From the NCBI RefSeq assembly GCF_963169125.1, contig NC_084800.1, positions 52,932,866-52,996,865 on the forward strand: a stretch of DNA of 64,000 nucleotides, read 5' to 3'. This DNA is from Humulus lupulus (taxonomy: Eukaryota; Streptophyta; Magnoliopsida; Rosales; Cannabaceae). The translations under genes and the position numbers were made by a program. The stretch's first letter is position 1. Every line of letters begins with the position of its first letter. Under the pieces are notes generated by a model. That model was not told the DNA's origin and did no database searches. It saw only the letters and a list, made by a program, of their open reading frames with translations. This document shows positions 48,966 through 61,648 of this stretch, in pieces.

Positions 48966-49268
48966 AATGATGATCATGATGTGCTTTCTAAAAACACAAA
49001 CCATTTATAAACTAAAATTTGAAATTTTTTATTCAAACCTACTGATATATGTACATTGGCTGACCAAAAATAGACAAAAAACAAGAACTCTGAAAATTTT
49101 AGATTCTAATTTGTCTTTTCAATAAAAAAATCATTTGATATTGTTCTGAATTTTAGTTGCCAAAACATTCAGTAACAACAAGGTAACTAGTTGCCCTGAA
49201 AAGCAGTCAATATATTCAATTAAGTGTTTCAGTAGGGTATGTGATTACAGATTAAGGTAACCAGTTAC
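48966..49268. repeat. Host tandem duplication, copy B, right part
   Basis: Continues copy B from 15257 and matches 14817-15110 of copy A. It ends where similarity stops after GGTAACCAGTTAC. Confidence 0.75.
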
Positions 49269-49308
49269 AACCAACTAACTCTTAAAAAATTTGTCAAATT
49301 TTGTAGGT

Positions 49309-49374
49309 ATGGTCAATACTGCTTATTTAGTTCAATTTGGAGGCAAATGGAATGAAAAAAAAAAGGGTATGTAG
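49309..49374 (+). pseudogene. Start of a Mutator-like transposase gene (remnant)
   Basis: A TTTTGTAG acceptor-like site is followed by ATG and MVNTAYLVQFGGKWNE, which resembles the N-terminus of plant Mutator-type transposases (a 'YLVxFGGxW' opening). The frame ends after 21 codons next to an A-run, and nothing further is recognisable. With the leader-like sequence at 14340-15257 it suggests a decayed autonomous element. Confidence 0.4.
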
Positions 49375-49534
49375 GGTACACAATGACTGGGATTAGGGCT
49401 GGTCGTTTTCATCAGTGGGCCGACCAAACCGGCCAACCCAATCCGTATAATGGGCCGAACAAGCTTAATTTTAGCAGCCCGAACAAGCTTAATGGGCTAA
49501 AATTGCTCAGCCCGCAGTTGATTGGGCCGGCCAC
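49375..49534. repeat. GGCCCA/GGGCC-rich repeat, left part (continues at 61404)
   Basis: Many copies of GGGCC, GGCCC and CCCAACC, a composition seen in a common class of plant dispersed repeats (hAT-type MITEs). It is interrupted at 49534 by the solo LTR and resumes at 61404 with GGCCCAAATAAATCCC. I do not see its ends. Confidence 0.45.
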
Positions 49535-50676
49535 TGTAATGCTCCAAATTTCCTAATAAGGTTTAGGACCTTGATTAGGAGGCCAGGAGGGCCATAATTG
49601 CTTTATTATGTTATTAAATGATAATATGCATGTTTAGGTGTATTAAATATGCATGTGAACCCATTTTTGAGTAATTGGGTGGTTTTCATATTTTGGCCAT
49701 TTCGGGCATATTTGGCATATATGTGATATGTGTGTGGTGCTTTATTATTGTTTGGCTATGCTAGGGTTACTCAGCACAAGACGATCCTAGGAGGTAAGCT
49801 AGTGGGAAAGTCACAACGTGATTTATTCTTGACTCGGAGTAAGTCAAGGGGTATTTAGAGCATTACCGGGTTATTGGGTAATGAGAATGTTTATTTGATG
49901 ATAAATTGGGAGTATTTGAGGTTAGGAGGAAATTCTGGAAGTTTTGACTATAATGTCCTCGGGGGTGTTTTCGGGACCCCGAGCACTAGGTTTTATTTGA
50001 GGTTACTTAAGCTTGAAGTAGCTTGTCAGATAGAACGTACGTTAGAAAATATTTCCTCTCTCCTTCGTTAGCTCATTTTACCGTTCGAAGCCTTTTTGAA
50101 GAAATCTTGAGTTCTAGGAGTCGGAATCAGGCGAGGATCGAGGCATAGCGATCCTAGGAAAGATTAGAAGCTTCTTAACCGAAGGATTTGACGAAGAACA
50201 ACCCAATCGAAGGTAATCTAAGTTTAAGTTTTGAGTTTTTAGAGTTTCTAAGCTTTGAATTGTATTTTGTGAATTGTTGAGTTTTTGGTTTGATTGAGCC
50301 TTGGGTTTTGATGGTTTTGGACCATTGGGAAGCTTGGGAACTTGAATTTGATGATTTGGAGATGTTTGGATAGGTTTTTGGAAGGTTTTAAAAGTGGAAA
50401 AACGAAGAAAAGTGGCTGGTGCGAAGTTGGGCCGCGACCCTGTTCTAGGGCGCTGCATCCCTAGCTTGATTAAGGTGGAGGAGGCTCTGCCAGGGGGGCG
50501 GGCCGCGGCATGGTCCTTGGAGGTCCGCGGTCCTTAAGGGAAAAGTTGCCCAAAAGTGTGTTTTTGTGATGGAAACTTAACTCTAAGGGCCTGGGATCGA
50601 TCCTACTACTTAGTTGAGTGGGATTCGATGTCCCGGAGGCTTGGGTTGGATTTGGAAGTATTTATTTACTCATTTT

Positions 50677-53338
50677 TGTAACGCCCTAAACTCCAGGGAC
50701 CGTTACGGTGTGCCTTCTAAATAGTGCTAAACTCGCTAATCGAGTCATTTGGCTAAAATCGTGTAACTAAGTGTGATTAGCGGTTTAGGGATTAAAATTT
50801 TTGGTTAAGATGCAAAGTTTCATTAGAACGTTTAATATATATATTGGGATCCCAAAATTATAATTTCAGAGTCTACTACAAGAAAATATTTACAACAGGC
50901 TGATCTAAGCGGCAAAACAGGGTTCAACCCTAGTTCCTCTTCAAACCTCGGCCGTGGTGGACGAGCAGCTGCATATGTACACATCATCACCTAAGCTCTC
51001 CAAGTCAAGGATGGTCCAGCTTTCTTTTGCCTTTACCTGCACCACATAGCACCCGTGAGCCGAAGCCCAGCAAGAAAACACAATAAAACATGGTATAATA
51101 TCAACAATGATCGTAATAATCATCTAGGACTCTTAGCCCCAATATAGAAACACAATGTTGAGCATAATACACCAACCAATGATCCTAATAATCATCCAGG
51201 ACTCCTCGTCCAAACAAATAGGTGACAGTCGCAAAAGTCACAAAAGCGGGTACAACCCCCTATAGCCATGTGACGATAGGGTCACTCGGGCTTAACCGAT
51301 AAGTGAACCTTTCATAGTTTGATCAGGATAGGTGTATGGTGAATAGTCACCAACATAACCCTCCTCATGACCATAGAGTCATAACCCTGGAGCAGCGTTC
51401 CCTAGCCATGTGACAAACAGTCACCAGGGCCATATGCCCTGGCTCTGAATAACTAGTCTCAAACTAGCCAAGCGCTTATAAGTTCATCGACCTTAGGGTC
51501 GATCCAGCATTAATGCCATAAAGCCATTCAATGCTTAAATCGATTAGATCTAATCTTCATTTGGCTCGGCGTTCATGACGCTATGCCATTTCTGACTCTT
51601 AGGTCAGTAAAACACGACCAGTGTTCAACCCCTTATGAACTTGACTAGTAAATCACATCTTCTCAAGTGAATCTAACACCATTGCCGATTTTGACTAATA
51701 AGTCAGTGCCACGCACAAGTAAGCCATGCCACCAAACATATATCACATATCCAATATCCATATACAAGGCATTCAGCATGCTTACTTAACAGGTACTGGT
51801 ACAATTAGAACCATGCACGAACACAGAGGCTCAAGCTATGAACATTATCATACTCAATATATAAAGCATGTCCTAATCACATGTTTCTCGTGCATTACAT
51901 GCATCACATATAAACATCCAACATGCATCAAGTACCACCATGCATGTCATATATACACAGGGTGCAGTTTTCTTACCTCCGGTTCGAGTGAGAATTAGAA
52001 CAAGAACGACCCTTGAGAACGATCGATCCTTAATCCTTTAGCGGTCACCTAGTCATAACAAAAGCAACCTCTAATTAATGAAAATTACCAAAGATAGGAT
52101 CTTAACCTAAACCCCACTCTCGGGACCTCGAAACCTGCCCACACGGTGAGTTGATTCGATCCCGGGCCTTAAGGATTGAAACCCCGAGCCAAAAACCCTT
52201 AAAAACACCCAAAACAGGGTTCTGAAGGAATAGGGTAGCGCTACAGCGCTGCCCTCCTAGCGCCCCAACGCTCAAGACAGAACCACAAACCGCCCAACCT
52301 CCCCTGCAGGTAGCGTTGTAGCGCCCTACACTGGGCGCTGTAGCGCTACCTTCAGCCAGCAGAATCCCAGAACTCTTTTCCTTCGATTCCACCATTTCTA
52401 ACCCAATCCAAAAGCTTCCAAACATCAAATTAAATCCCAAGTGAACCCAAATACCACCTCCACATGTCCTAGGGACCACAACCCCAAGAACCCTAGCCAA
52501 AACTCCAACCAATTCCCAAGTTTCCAACCCAAAAACCAGCTGAAACTTAACTAAGATAACAGAGCAAAATCAAGAGTTCTAATGGCTAAAAACTCACCTC
52601 AATCTCAGCTTAGCACCCTCTTCAATGGTGGAGCATAATCCTAACTTGGCAAAGCTTGGTTCCTTGGCTTAATTCCTCAAAAGAAGCTTGAAAATCCAAA
52701 GAGAAAATGGAGGAGAAAACTATCGGGAGAGAAGAGAAAAGAAGCTCCGTTTTTATTACTCTTCTACAGCCTTAATGGCTGATATAAATCTCTTAGGGTG
52801 AAAAGACCTAAATGCCCTTAGGTCTAAAATAAAACCTTAACAGCCACCAAGGGCAAAAACTTCCTTTCGCACCTATTCCATTAACCACAATTAACACCCT
52901 CCAATTCCCGCTATTCCCAATAACCTCAAACACCAATAATCCATATCCCATTGCCCTTTAATTCCCAGTAATGCTCTAATCATTAAATTCACCCCGAGAT
53001 TCATCCCGAGCCTCGAACTTAAACCCGTTATGACTAGACCGAACACTTGCATTTCATGATCGTCTCATGCCGAATAGCTCGAACCAATCCACCTTATAAT
53101 GTGGCTATATTAATTAATCACAAACATGCACCAGAATACGCATTACGCCCACAACGGCCAAATTACCAAAATGCCCTCATAATTATAAATATTCCCATAT
53201 GCATACATTTACCATCATATAATAATATAATTCACATAAACGTGCATATGATCATTAAATAGCATCATAATTCAATTATGGCCCTCCCGGCCTCCTAATC
53301 AAGGTCCTAACTCTTATTAGGAAATTCGGGGCATTACA
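50677..53338 (-). repeat. 3' LTR of element 3
   Basis: 2,662 bp, TGTAACGCCC...GGCATTACA. It contains a cluster of quasi-palindromic GTAGCGCTAC motifs at about 52233-52350. Confidence 0.95.
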
Positions 53339-55748
53339 ACTATCCCCTCCTTACAGAAATTTCATCCTCGAAATTTACTCAAACAGCTCGGAATAAAAAT
53401 TTCGCACAATTGACTCCAGTTTCTCAGGTCACTCCATCGACCTCACTGTCCCTATAGCATTACCTCAACTTGCTCTGTTCAACAGAACCTTATTACTTCT
53501 GTCACAATTTGAACTGGCTATTCCTTATCGGAATACTTAACCTTAACCTTCAGATTCTTATAACTCAACTCATAAGTTCCTTTAACCTATGTCCACTGCA
53601 TGGAAATACATAATACATTGTATACAACTGACAGTGCCAACGAAAAGGCTGATCCAAAATTCAGCCTAACCAGACCTATCCAGGATTCAATTGCTGAGAT
53701 AATGTAGGGCTTAACTTGCCTTAACTCCTCACCCTTTTCCATGGTGATACTTTAAATAAGATACATTCTCCTCCTGGAAATGCCACATTCCTACTTTTCC
53801 ATTTATTCTGAGAAGTGAGCATCCAAGCTTCAATCTCTAGTGATCTCATTAATCCCCTTAACCCCCTCAGGATCCAGATATACATAATAATTCATTCATC
53901 TTATAAGATGTTCTTCCAATAATAATTGGATAACCCTCTCTCTCTGATTTAACATCAGTCTGAGAGTAATAAACTGTACTAAATCCCATCCACATACTCA
54001 TTGCCTTTTCTCATACTTCCATAAAATGGATGTCGCACTAGGGTCTTCATCTGATAAGATAGACCTTGAGTTTTCCATGAAAACACACTATCTCCCTCAC
54101 TTAGGGATCTAATTACTAATCAGTTGCATTACTTATCTTTTTTTTTCTGACAGAAGTGAACTCACTTCAAACACTGGTCCATAATGACCCAATGCCAATT
54201 CACACTGACCCACTATTCTGAGCAGCCCCACCGCGAAACCCATCACGGTGCTTTCTTTATATTCGTTATAAAATACTCAAAGGCTACAATGACCCCGCTG
54301 AATCCTGATATTCTGTCCTGACCTGCTAACAGGCTAAAAACTTACTACTCATTCCATCACATCCCTCTTCATCTCAGGCCACCACTATAAAACTTTCATA
54401 TCCTGTTACCTTACCATGATGCCTGAATGAAAAGAAAAGAAGAATAACACAAGATTCATTCAGAACCTCCCAGTTAACCTCGATGTCCATCGAATTCCAA
54501 ATCCGATCTCTTTACCATAATAAATTCACATCTGACACAACATAACTCTTAGCTAATCCAGCTAAAGCTTTCCATTCAATTTCTTTTTTTCCTATCTATG
54601 GCTCACTTAACCATCTTTCCTTTTTATCTTCCTTGAGATAATAATCTCAAACAATAAAATGGCCACCTGACCCACTAGAAACTCTACTCTAGTTCTGGTC
54701 AAGTCATTTAATCAACATATTGCATAGGCAATTACTTTTCTCTATCACTGAGATGTTATAACAACCCACTAACTGATCCTGGTCCATAAAAGACCCAGAA
54801 CACTTTCCCAAGGCACCTAAAATATCTTTACCACCCATGGACACTCCTGTCCCTAAGGCACTCTTCAATCTTGGCAAATCTTCACAGAGAAGATACCAAA
54901 ATACCATCCTCCAAGACGACCACAAATCCCATTCAAATAAACCTTTGAATGCTCTATCCACCTAATTCATAAACACTTAGCATTAAACAATTCTTCCCAA
55001 ATCATAACTCAGCACTCCCGGTGCCCTTATCTGATATCAACACAATCCTTTATATATAACTTCCTCTCTGACCTCTAACTGGTCCTAACCAGATCCAAGA
55101 TCCACCTTAAAGAATACCATATTACTCAATAACTAAATCTTTAATTCTTACAACTCCTCTGAGCCACTCACAACAGTGCCTACATCTGATTCCATCCCTG
55201 GCACCAGTCCCGATCACTATTCTAGTCTTATTTCGTATAAAATAAACTCTGGCAAGTCCTGTGGACACATCCATAAACTCATAGACTTGCCCAGTCTATC
55301 CTGATCCCACTGGCATGATCTAAGTGGTATCCACCACACTGGCTAAGAGTTCTATGCATTTCCATGCAACAAAACTTTAGCTCTCACTACAGATGTCATA
55401 AGCATACAGAACCATGCACCATGCCAACTATCACAAGGCTTCCCACTCTTAAGCCCAAGAGTTACTATCCCTTCCTTGCCATTAACATTACCCCATTATT
55501 ACTTAACCAATCCATATCCTAGATTAAACCAAAGCCAGTCATAACCAGCTTTACCAAAATCGCTGACAAGTCTCTTTTCATCCATAACCCAATTCATCCT
55601 TTAAGTTACCAATACAATATTTCCTCCCCATCACAACATAACCAGGTGATCTATATATATCATCTTTATGCTTCTATATATGCAACAAACAAGAGAACAA
55701 CATGGCACTAAAACCAATCAGCATAACTTAGAAATCAAAACTAGGAAA
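53339..55748 (-). other. Pol-less internal region of element 3
   Basis: AT-rich and non-coding in all frames. I see none of the RT, RNase H or integrase landmarks used for the other elements here. Confidence 0.7.
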
Positions 55749-56723
55749 CTAACCTGCCACCCCCGAGGAACTGGTCTCGGCCTCAGTCTCGGACTGCTCT
55801 GGAATAAACACTCGAGTTGGAATCGAGATGTCTATCCTCCTTTGCTCAAGCTCTCTTAGCCTTGGGCAATTCTTTTTTAAATGCCCAATCATGCCACAAG
55901 CGAAACATGACCTTGCTCGACATTCTCCCAAATGACGCCTCTTGCACCGCGTGCATATTGGATGAGTCTTCCAGCTTTCGCTCTTACTTGCTCCAATAAG
56001 TGGAGATACCACCATCTGAGCTTCGTGCTCCTTAGCACTCTTCTTCTCATCTTTCACACTCTCAACAACAAGAGCCTTCTCTACCACCTGAGCATAGGTG
56101 GATACCTCATGCACTGGGGCAACTCTAATGCCCTGAGCTATTTCAGGATTCAATCCCTGAACAAACTTTTCCTTCCGAACTATATCTGTGGGTACCATGT
56201 CAAAAGAAAACTTGGCCAACCCATCAAATCTACTAACATACTCGGCTACTGTTGCCTTTCCTTGAACGAGATTTAGAAACTCATTCATCTTAGCAGTCTT
56301 AGCTGCATCACAGTAATACTTCTCATTAAACAGCTGCCTAAACTCTTTCCAGTCCATCACAGCTGTGTCTCGAGTCTGGGATACTACCTCCCACCACGTC
56401 CGGGCATCACCCCGCAACACATATAACGCACAGATCACTCTATCGTGACCTACCAGCCCCATACTGTCTAGAATGGAACTGATCATGCCTATCCATTGCT
56501 CAGCTCCAAATGGATCTTGGCCTCCCTCGAAGACTGGAGGATAATATTCCTGGAATCTTCCACAAAGAAATTCCCATCTACTCTCAACCCTAGGCTGAGC
56601 TAAAGCTGTTGCCACTCCTGGCATAGCAAAGGAAGAGGTGCTCCCCAACAGACTCCGTTGTTGCTTCAAATACCTAATCTCTTCCTCATGCCTCTGCAAT
56701 CTTAATTGCAAATCTGTAAGCAT
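55749..56723 (-). CDS. Gag of element 3
   Basis: The capsid-forming protein. A coiled-coil-like N-terminus (LQLRLQRHEEEIRYLKQQ) is followed by the Gag core (PPVFEGGQDPFGAEQWI, then WWEVVS, WKEFRQLFNEKYY, FLNLVQGKATVAEYVSRFD) and a perfect CCHC zinc knuckle CFACGMIGHLKKNC near residue 285, ending Glu/Ser-rich. In the same frame it extends upstream to ATG 56807 (MRPSGGYTG), but TAG at 56727-56729 interrupts, so the longer form is broken and 56723 is the first ATG after it. The protease domain expected after the knuckle in full-length relatives is missing. Confidence 0.88.
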   Translation of the reverse strand: MLTDLQLRLQRHEEEIRYLKQQRSLLGSTSSFAMPGVATALAQPRVESRWEFLCGRFQEYYPPVFEGGQDPFGAEQWIGMISSILDSMGLVGHDRVICALYVLRGDARTWWEVVSQTRDTAVMDWKEFRQLFNEKYYCDAAKTAKMNEFLNLVQGKATVAEYVSRFDGLAKFSFDMVPTDIVRKEKFVQGLNPEIAQGIRVAPVHEVSTYAQVVEKALVVESVKDEKKSAKEHEAQMVVSPLIGASKSESWKTHPICTRCKRRHLGECRARSCFACGMIGHLKKNCPRLRELEQRRIDISIPTRVFIPEQSETEAETSSSGVAG

Positions 56724-56807
56724 CTGCTAAAAATTCATGGGAGCAGATGAAGAACTGATACCCTGGCTGTAACTCCCAGCCCCTGTATAACCACCACTAG
56801 GCCTCAT

Positions 56808-57189
56808 TATCTGCCTTGAATATAAACCTGCTGATTGATTAGTGCTAAAACATGCCCACAACATTCATACATTAATCATATTCCCTGCTCTTCCAACATT
56901 CACACCATGCCTCCAACTCCAGCATGCAAGTATTACAGTTATATATTCATGGAGCAGGCAATCATATGATCACATTCATATACATATATTCACAGAGCAT
57001 ATAATCATATAATCAAGAGTTTAGACTCTATCAGAATCTCATGCTCCCTAATACAATGTGCAGGTAAAGCATTCACATTCTATTTAAGCAGCTATGCACA
57101 TAACTACAGAAATAGTTACCATTCCATGAGTGAAGCTATCTTCAGTAATGAGTGTACATGCCCAGCTTGTCTTCAAGAACCATAAACCT
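56808..57189 (-). other. Leader of element 3
   Basis: Non-coding sequence between the primer site and the gag start, with several short ATTCATATA-type repeats (about 56940-57005). Confidence 0.5.
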
Positions 57190-57210
57190 TGGCTCGCTCT
57201 GACACCAAGT
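57190..57210 (-). other. Primer-binding site of element 3
   Basis: Two bases inside the 5' LTR the minus strand reads TTGGTGTCAGAGCGAGCC, one mismatch from the initiator-Met tRNA site TGGTATCAGAGC in its first 12 matched bases. Confidence 0.7.
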
Positions 57211-59872
57211 TGTAACGCCCTAAACTCCAGGGGCCGTTATGGTGTGCCTTCTAAATAGTGCTAAACTCGCTAATCGAGTCATTTGGCCAAAATCGTGTAA
57301 CTAAGTGTGATTAGCGGTTTAGGGATAAATTTTTTTGGTTAAGATGTAACGTTTCATTAGAACGTTTAATATATATATTGGGATCCCAAAATTATAATTT
57401 CAGAGTCTACTACAAGAAAATATTTACAACAGGCCGATCTAAGCGGCAAAATAGGGTTCAACCCTAGTTCCTCTTCAAACCTCGGCCGTGGTGGACGAGC
57501 AGCTGCATATGTACACATCATCACCTAAGCTCTCCAACTTAAGGATGGTCCAGCTTTCTTTTGCATTTACCTGCACCACATAGCACCCGTGAGTCAAAGC
57601 CTAGCAAGAAAACACAATAAAACATGGCATAATATCAACAATGATCGTAATAATCATCCAGGACTCTTAGCCCCAATATAGAAACACAATGTTGAGCATA
57701 ATACACCAACCAATGATCATAATAATCATCCAAGACTCCTCGTCCAAACAAATAGGTGATAGTCGCAAAAGTCACAAAAGCGGGTACAGCCCCCTATAGC
57801 CATGTGACGATAGGGTCACTCGGGCTTAACTGATAAGTGAACCTTTCATAGTTTGATCAGGATAGGTGTATGGTGAATAGTCACCAACATAACCCTCCTC
57901 ATGACCATAGAGTCATAACCCTGGAGCAGCGTTCCCTATCCATGTGACAAACAGTCACCGGGGCCATATGCCCTGGCTCTGAATAACTAGTCTCAAACTA
58001 GCCAAGCGCTTATAAGTTCATCGACCTTAGGGTCGGTCCAGCATTAATGCCATAAAGCCATTCAACGCTGATATCGCTTAGATCTAATCTTCATTTGGCT
58101 CGGCGTTCATGACGCTATGCCATTTCTGACTCTTAGGTCAGTAAAACACGACCAGTGTTCAACCCCTTGTGAACTTGACTAGTAAATCACAGCTTCTCAA
58201 GTGAATCTAACACCATTGCCGATTCTGACTAATAAGTCAGTGCCACGCACAAGTAAGCCATGCCACCAAACATATATCACATATCCAATATCCATATACA
58301 AGGCATTCAGCATGCTTACTTAACAGGTACTGGTACAATTAGGACCATGCACGAACACAGAGGCTTAAGCTCTGAACAATATCATACTCAGTATATAAAG
58401 CATGTCCTAATCACATGTTTCTCGTGCATTACATGCATCACATATAAACATCCAACATGCATCAAGTACCACCATGCATGTCATATATACACAGGGTGCA
58501 GTTTTCTTACCTCCGATTCGAGTGAGAGTTAGAACAAGAACGACCCTTGAGAACGATCGATCCTTAATCCTTTAGCGGTCACCTAGTCATAACAAAAGCA
58601 ACCTCCAATTAATGAAAATTACCAAAGATAGGGTCTTAACCTAAACCCCCCTCTCGGGACCTCGAAACCTGCCCACACAGTGAGTTGATTCGATCCCGGG
58701 CCTTAAGGATTGAAACCCCGAGCCAAAAACCCTTAAAAACACCCAAAACAGGGTTCTGAAGGAATAGGGTAGCACTACAGCGCTGCCCTCCTAGCACCCC
58801 AGTGCTTAAGACAGAACCACAAACCGCCCAACCTCCCCTGCAGGTAGCGCTGTAGCGCCCTACACTGGGCGCTGTAGCGCTACCTTCAGCCAGCAGAATC
58901 CCAGAACTCTCTTCCTTCGATTCCACCATTTCTAACCCAATCCAAAAGCTTCCAAACATCAAATTAAATCCCAAGTGAACCCAAATACCACCTCCACATG
59001 TCCTAGGGACCAGAACCCCAAGAACCCTAGCCAAAACTCCAACCAATTCCCAAGTTTCCAACCCAAAAACCAGCTGAAACTTAACTAAGATAACATAGCA
59101 AAATCAAGAGTTCTAATGGCTAAAAACTCACCTCAATCTCAGCTTAGCACCCTCTTCAATGGTGGAGCATAATCCTAACTTGGCAAAGCTTGGTTCCTTG
59201 GCTTAATTCCTCAAAAGAAGCTTGAAAATCCAAAGAGAAAATGGAGGAGAAAACTATCGGGAGAGAAGAGAAAAGAAGCTCCGTTTTTATTACTCTTCTA
59301 CAGCCTTAATGGCTGATATAAATCTCTTAGGGTGAAAAGACCTAAATGCCCTTAGGTCTAAAATAAAACCTTAACAGCCACCAAGGGCAAAAACTTCCTT
59401 TCGCACCTATTCCATTAACCACAATTAACACCCTCCAATTCCCGCTATTCCCAATAACATCAAACACCAATAATCCATATCCCATTGCCCTTTAATTCCT
59501 GGTAATGCTCTAATCATTAAATTCACCCCGAGACTCATCCCAAGCCTCGAACTTAAACCCGTTATGACTAGACCGAACACTTGCATTTCATGATCGTCTC
59601 ATGCCGAATAGCTCGAACCAATCCACCTTATAATGTGGCTATATTAATTAATCACAAACATGCACCAAAATACGAATTACACCCACACCGGCCAAATTAC
59701 CAAAATTCCCTCATAATTATAAATATTCCCATATGCATGCATTTACCATCATATAATAATATAATTCACATAAATGTGCATGTGATCATTAAATAGCATC
59801 ATAATTCAATTATGGCCCTCCCGGCCTCCTAATCAAGGTCCTAACCCTTATTAGGAAATTCGGGGCATTAGA
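57211..59872 (-). repeat. 5' LTR of element 3
   Basis: 2,662 bp and about 98 % identical to the other LTR by eye. The outer end reads GGCATTAGA instead of GGCATTACA, so the terminal CA has mutated, but the ATTTT duplication fixes the border. GTAGCGCTAC motifs lie at about 58768-58885. Confidence 0.93.
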
Positions 59873-60608
59873 ATTTTGATGAGGTTTTATATTATGGTTG
59901 TGAATAGGTTATCACTAGAGACTTGGAATCAGGGTCGTGCTTGGGGCTCGTTTATTGGTAACCTGTACTTGGACCAAAGGTAAGAAAACTGCACCCCATA
60001 TGTGACATGCATGGTTATTCTTGATCCATGTTGGATGTTTAAAGGTAAACATTGATAGCATATTGAATGCTTAGCAATCTTGCTCCTTTGCATATGGTTA
60101 TTATTGAGGCATGCTGGATGATTAAGTGTGATGCATGTGGTGCACAAGAAACATGTGATTAGGGCAGGCCATGAATATTGAATATGAGATTGTTCAGAGC
60201 TTGAGCCTCTGTGTGTATGCATGATATTAATTGTGCTGGTAATTGTTAAGTAAGCATGCTAAATGCCCTGTATTTGGATATTAGACATATGATATATGTT
60301 GGTAGCATTGCTTACTTGTGCATGGCCCTGATCACTCAGATTTGGCATTGGTCGTGTGTTACTGACCTGGGAGCTAGTAACGGCATAAGCGTCATGAACG
60401 CTGGGCCGATAAAAGATTAGATCTAATCGACATTCTGCATTAGATGACTCAACAAGAGCATTAATGCCGGACCAACCTCAAGTTCGATGAAAACCAAAAG
60501 CGCTTGTGTGACTTACCCATCAGTCACTCATCTGTTTAAGCTAGTGACTACCCATCAGTGACTCATCTGATAGAGCCATTACAGGAAAGCCCAGGTAACA
60601 GTTTCGTT

Positions 60609-60872
60609 ACATGGCTATGGGCACCGAGCCCCGTAGTGACTTGCTTGTTAGTCACTCAGTATGGTTAACAAAACCTCAAGGTGATATTCACTCATCTGTT
60701 CAGGGCTTTAAGCTCTGTATGATCATTCTGATCATCATTTGCATGGCTTTGGGTGCCGAGCCCCGTAGTGACTTGCTTGTCGGTCACTCAGTATGGTTTA
60801 CCAAAACCTCTAGTGTTAAATCACTCATCTGATTAGGATTGACTTGATAGTCATCTAATCAGAAAGGTAGGA
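60609..60872. repeat. Direct repeat of 132 bp inside the solo LTR
   Basis: The phrase GCCGAGCCCCGTAGTGACTT and about 50 flanking bases occur at about 60611 and again at 60743, 132 bases apart, about 90 % alike. It is an internal tandem duplication of LTR sequence. Confidence 0.75.
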
Positions 60873-61403
60873 TTTCTTATCCTGGATACCCCAGCATTGT
60901 TTGAACTTATTTGCATGCTTGAATGTAGTTATGTTTGCTAGGCATGCCAGATATGATTTAATATCATGATATGATTGTTCATGAGCATATTGAGTTTTCT
61001 TGCTGGGCTTCGGCTCATGGGTGCTATGTGGTGCAGGTAAAAGCAAAAGAAAGCTGGACCATCCTTGAATTGGAGAGCTTAGGTGACGACGTGTACATAT
61101 GCAGCTGCTCGACCACCACGGCTGAGGTTTGAAGGAAAGGAACTAGGGCTAAACCCTGTTTTGCCGCTTAGATCGGCCGGTTGTAAATATTTTGTTGTAA
61201 TAAACCTTTAAATTATATTTTTGGGATCCCAATGTATACAGTAAACGTTCTAGTGAAACGTTAAATCTTAACCAAAATTTTTAATCCCTAAACCGCTAAT
61301 CATACTTAGTTACACGTTTATGGCCAAATGACTCGATTAGCGAATTTAGCACTGTTTGCAATGTGCATCGTAGCGGTCCCTGGAGTTGGGGCGTTACAGC
61401 CAC

Positions 61404-61648
61404 GGCCCAAATAAATCCCAACCCAATTACCCCAACCCGGGCCGACCCTATATGCTCTATTCATTTTTTTATACATATATGAATAAGTTTGGGCTAGCCC
61501 TATATGCTTATATGTTGTATTAAGAAAGATAACATATAATACATATAATATTATAATACATTGAATATCACGTAAAAGATAACATAATACTAAACTAAGT
61601 TACTAACCCTAAAACTAATTATATGATTATGTGTTGTCGTTGCCTATC
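61404..61648. other. GGCCCA-rich repeat, right part, and AT-rich flank
   Basis: Continuation of the repeat at 49375-49534, then AT-rich sequence without a gene. Confidence 0.45.

Larger units (their letters stand above)
50677..59872 (-). mobile_element. Element 3: gag-only LTR retrotransposon (TR-GAG type), 9.2 kb
   Basis: LTRs of 2,662 bp each at 50677-53338 and 57211-59872. Target duplication ATTTT at 50672-50676 and 59873-59877. Primer site next to the 5' LTR (57190-57210), polypurine tract next to the 3' LTR (AAGGAGGGGATAGT, about 53339-53352, minus strand), and a gag gene at 55749-56807. About 2.4 kb between gag and the 3' LTR has no RT, RNase H, integrase or protease in any frame. This fits the non-autonomous TR-GAG class. 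The gag resembles that of Tekay/Del-like chromoviruses. Confidence 0.88.
49535..61398 (+). repeat. Solo LTR (2.66 kb) of the element 3 family, split by element 3
   Basis: TGTAATGCTCC at the left and GGGCGTTACA at the right, with a perfect target duplication GCCAC (49530-49534 and 61399-61403). After removing element 3 and its target duplication the LTR is 2,663 bp, almost exactly the 2,662 bp of the element 3 LTRs, to which it is similar in the opposite orientation. No internal region or second LTR is attached, so it is a solo LTR. Confidence 0.9.

Noticed and set aside
52102..52527. A 141-codon frame conserved at 58636-59061
   Set aside because: It lies in the two LTRs of element 3, whose similarity is explained by LTR duplication; no known domain is seen.
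53339..55748. Decayed pol of element 3
   Set aside because: None of the RT, RNase H or integrase landmarks seen in the other elements could be found in any frame, even in fragments; a profile search would be decisive.
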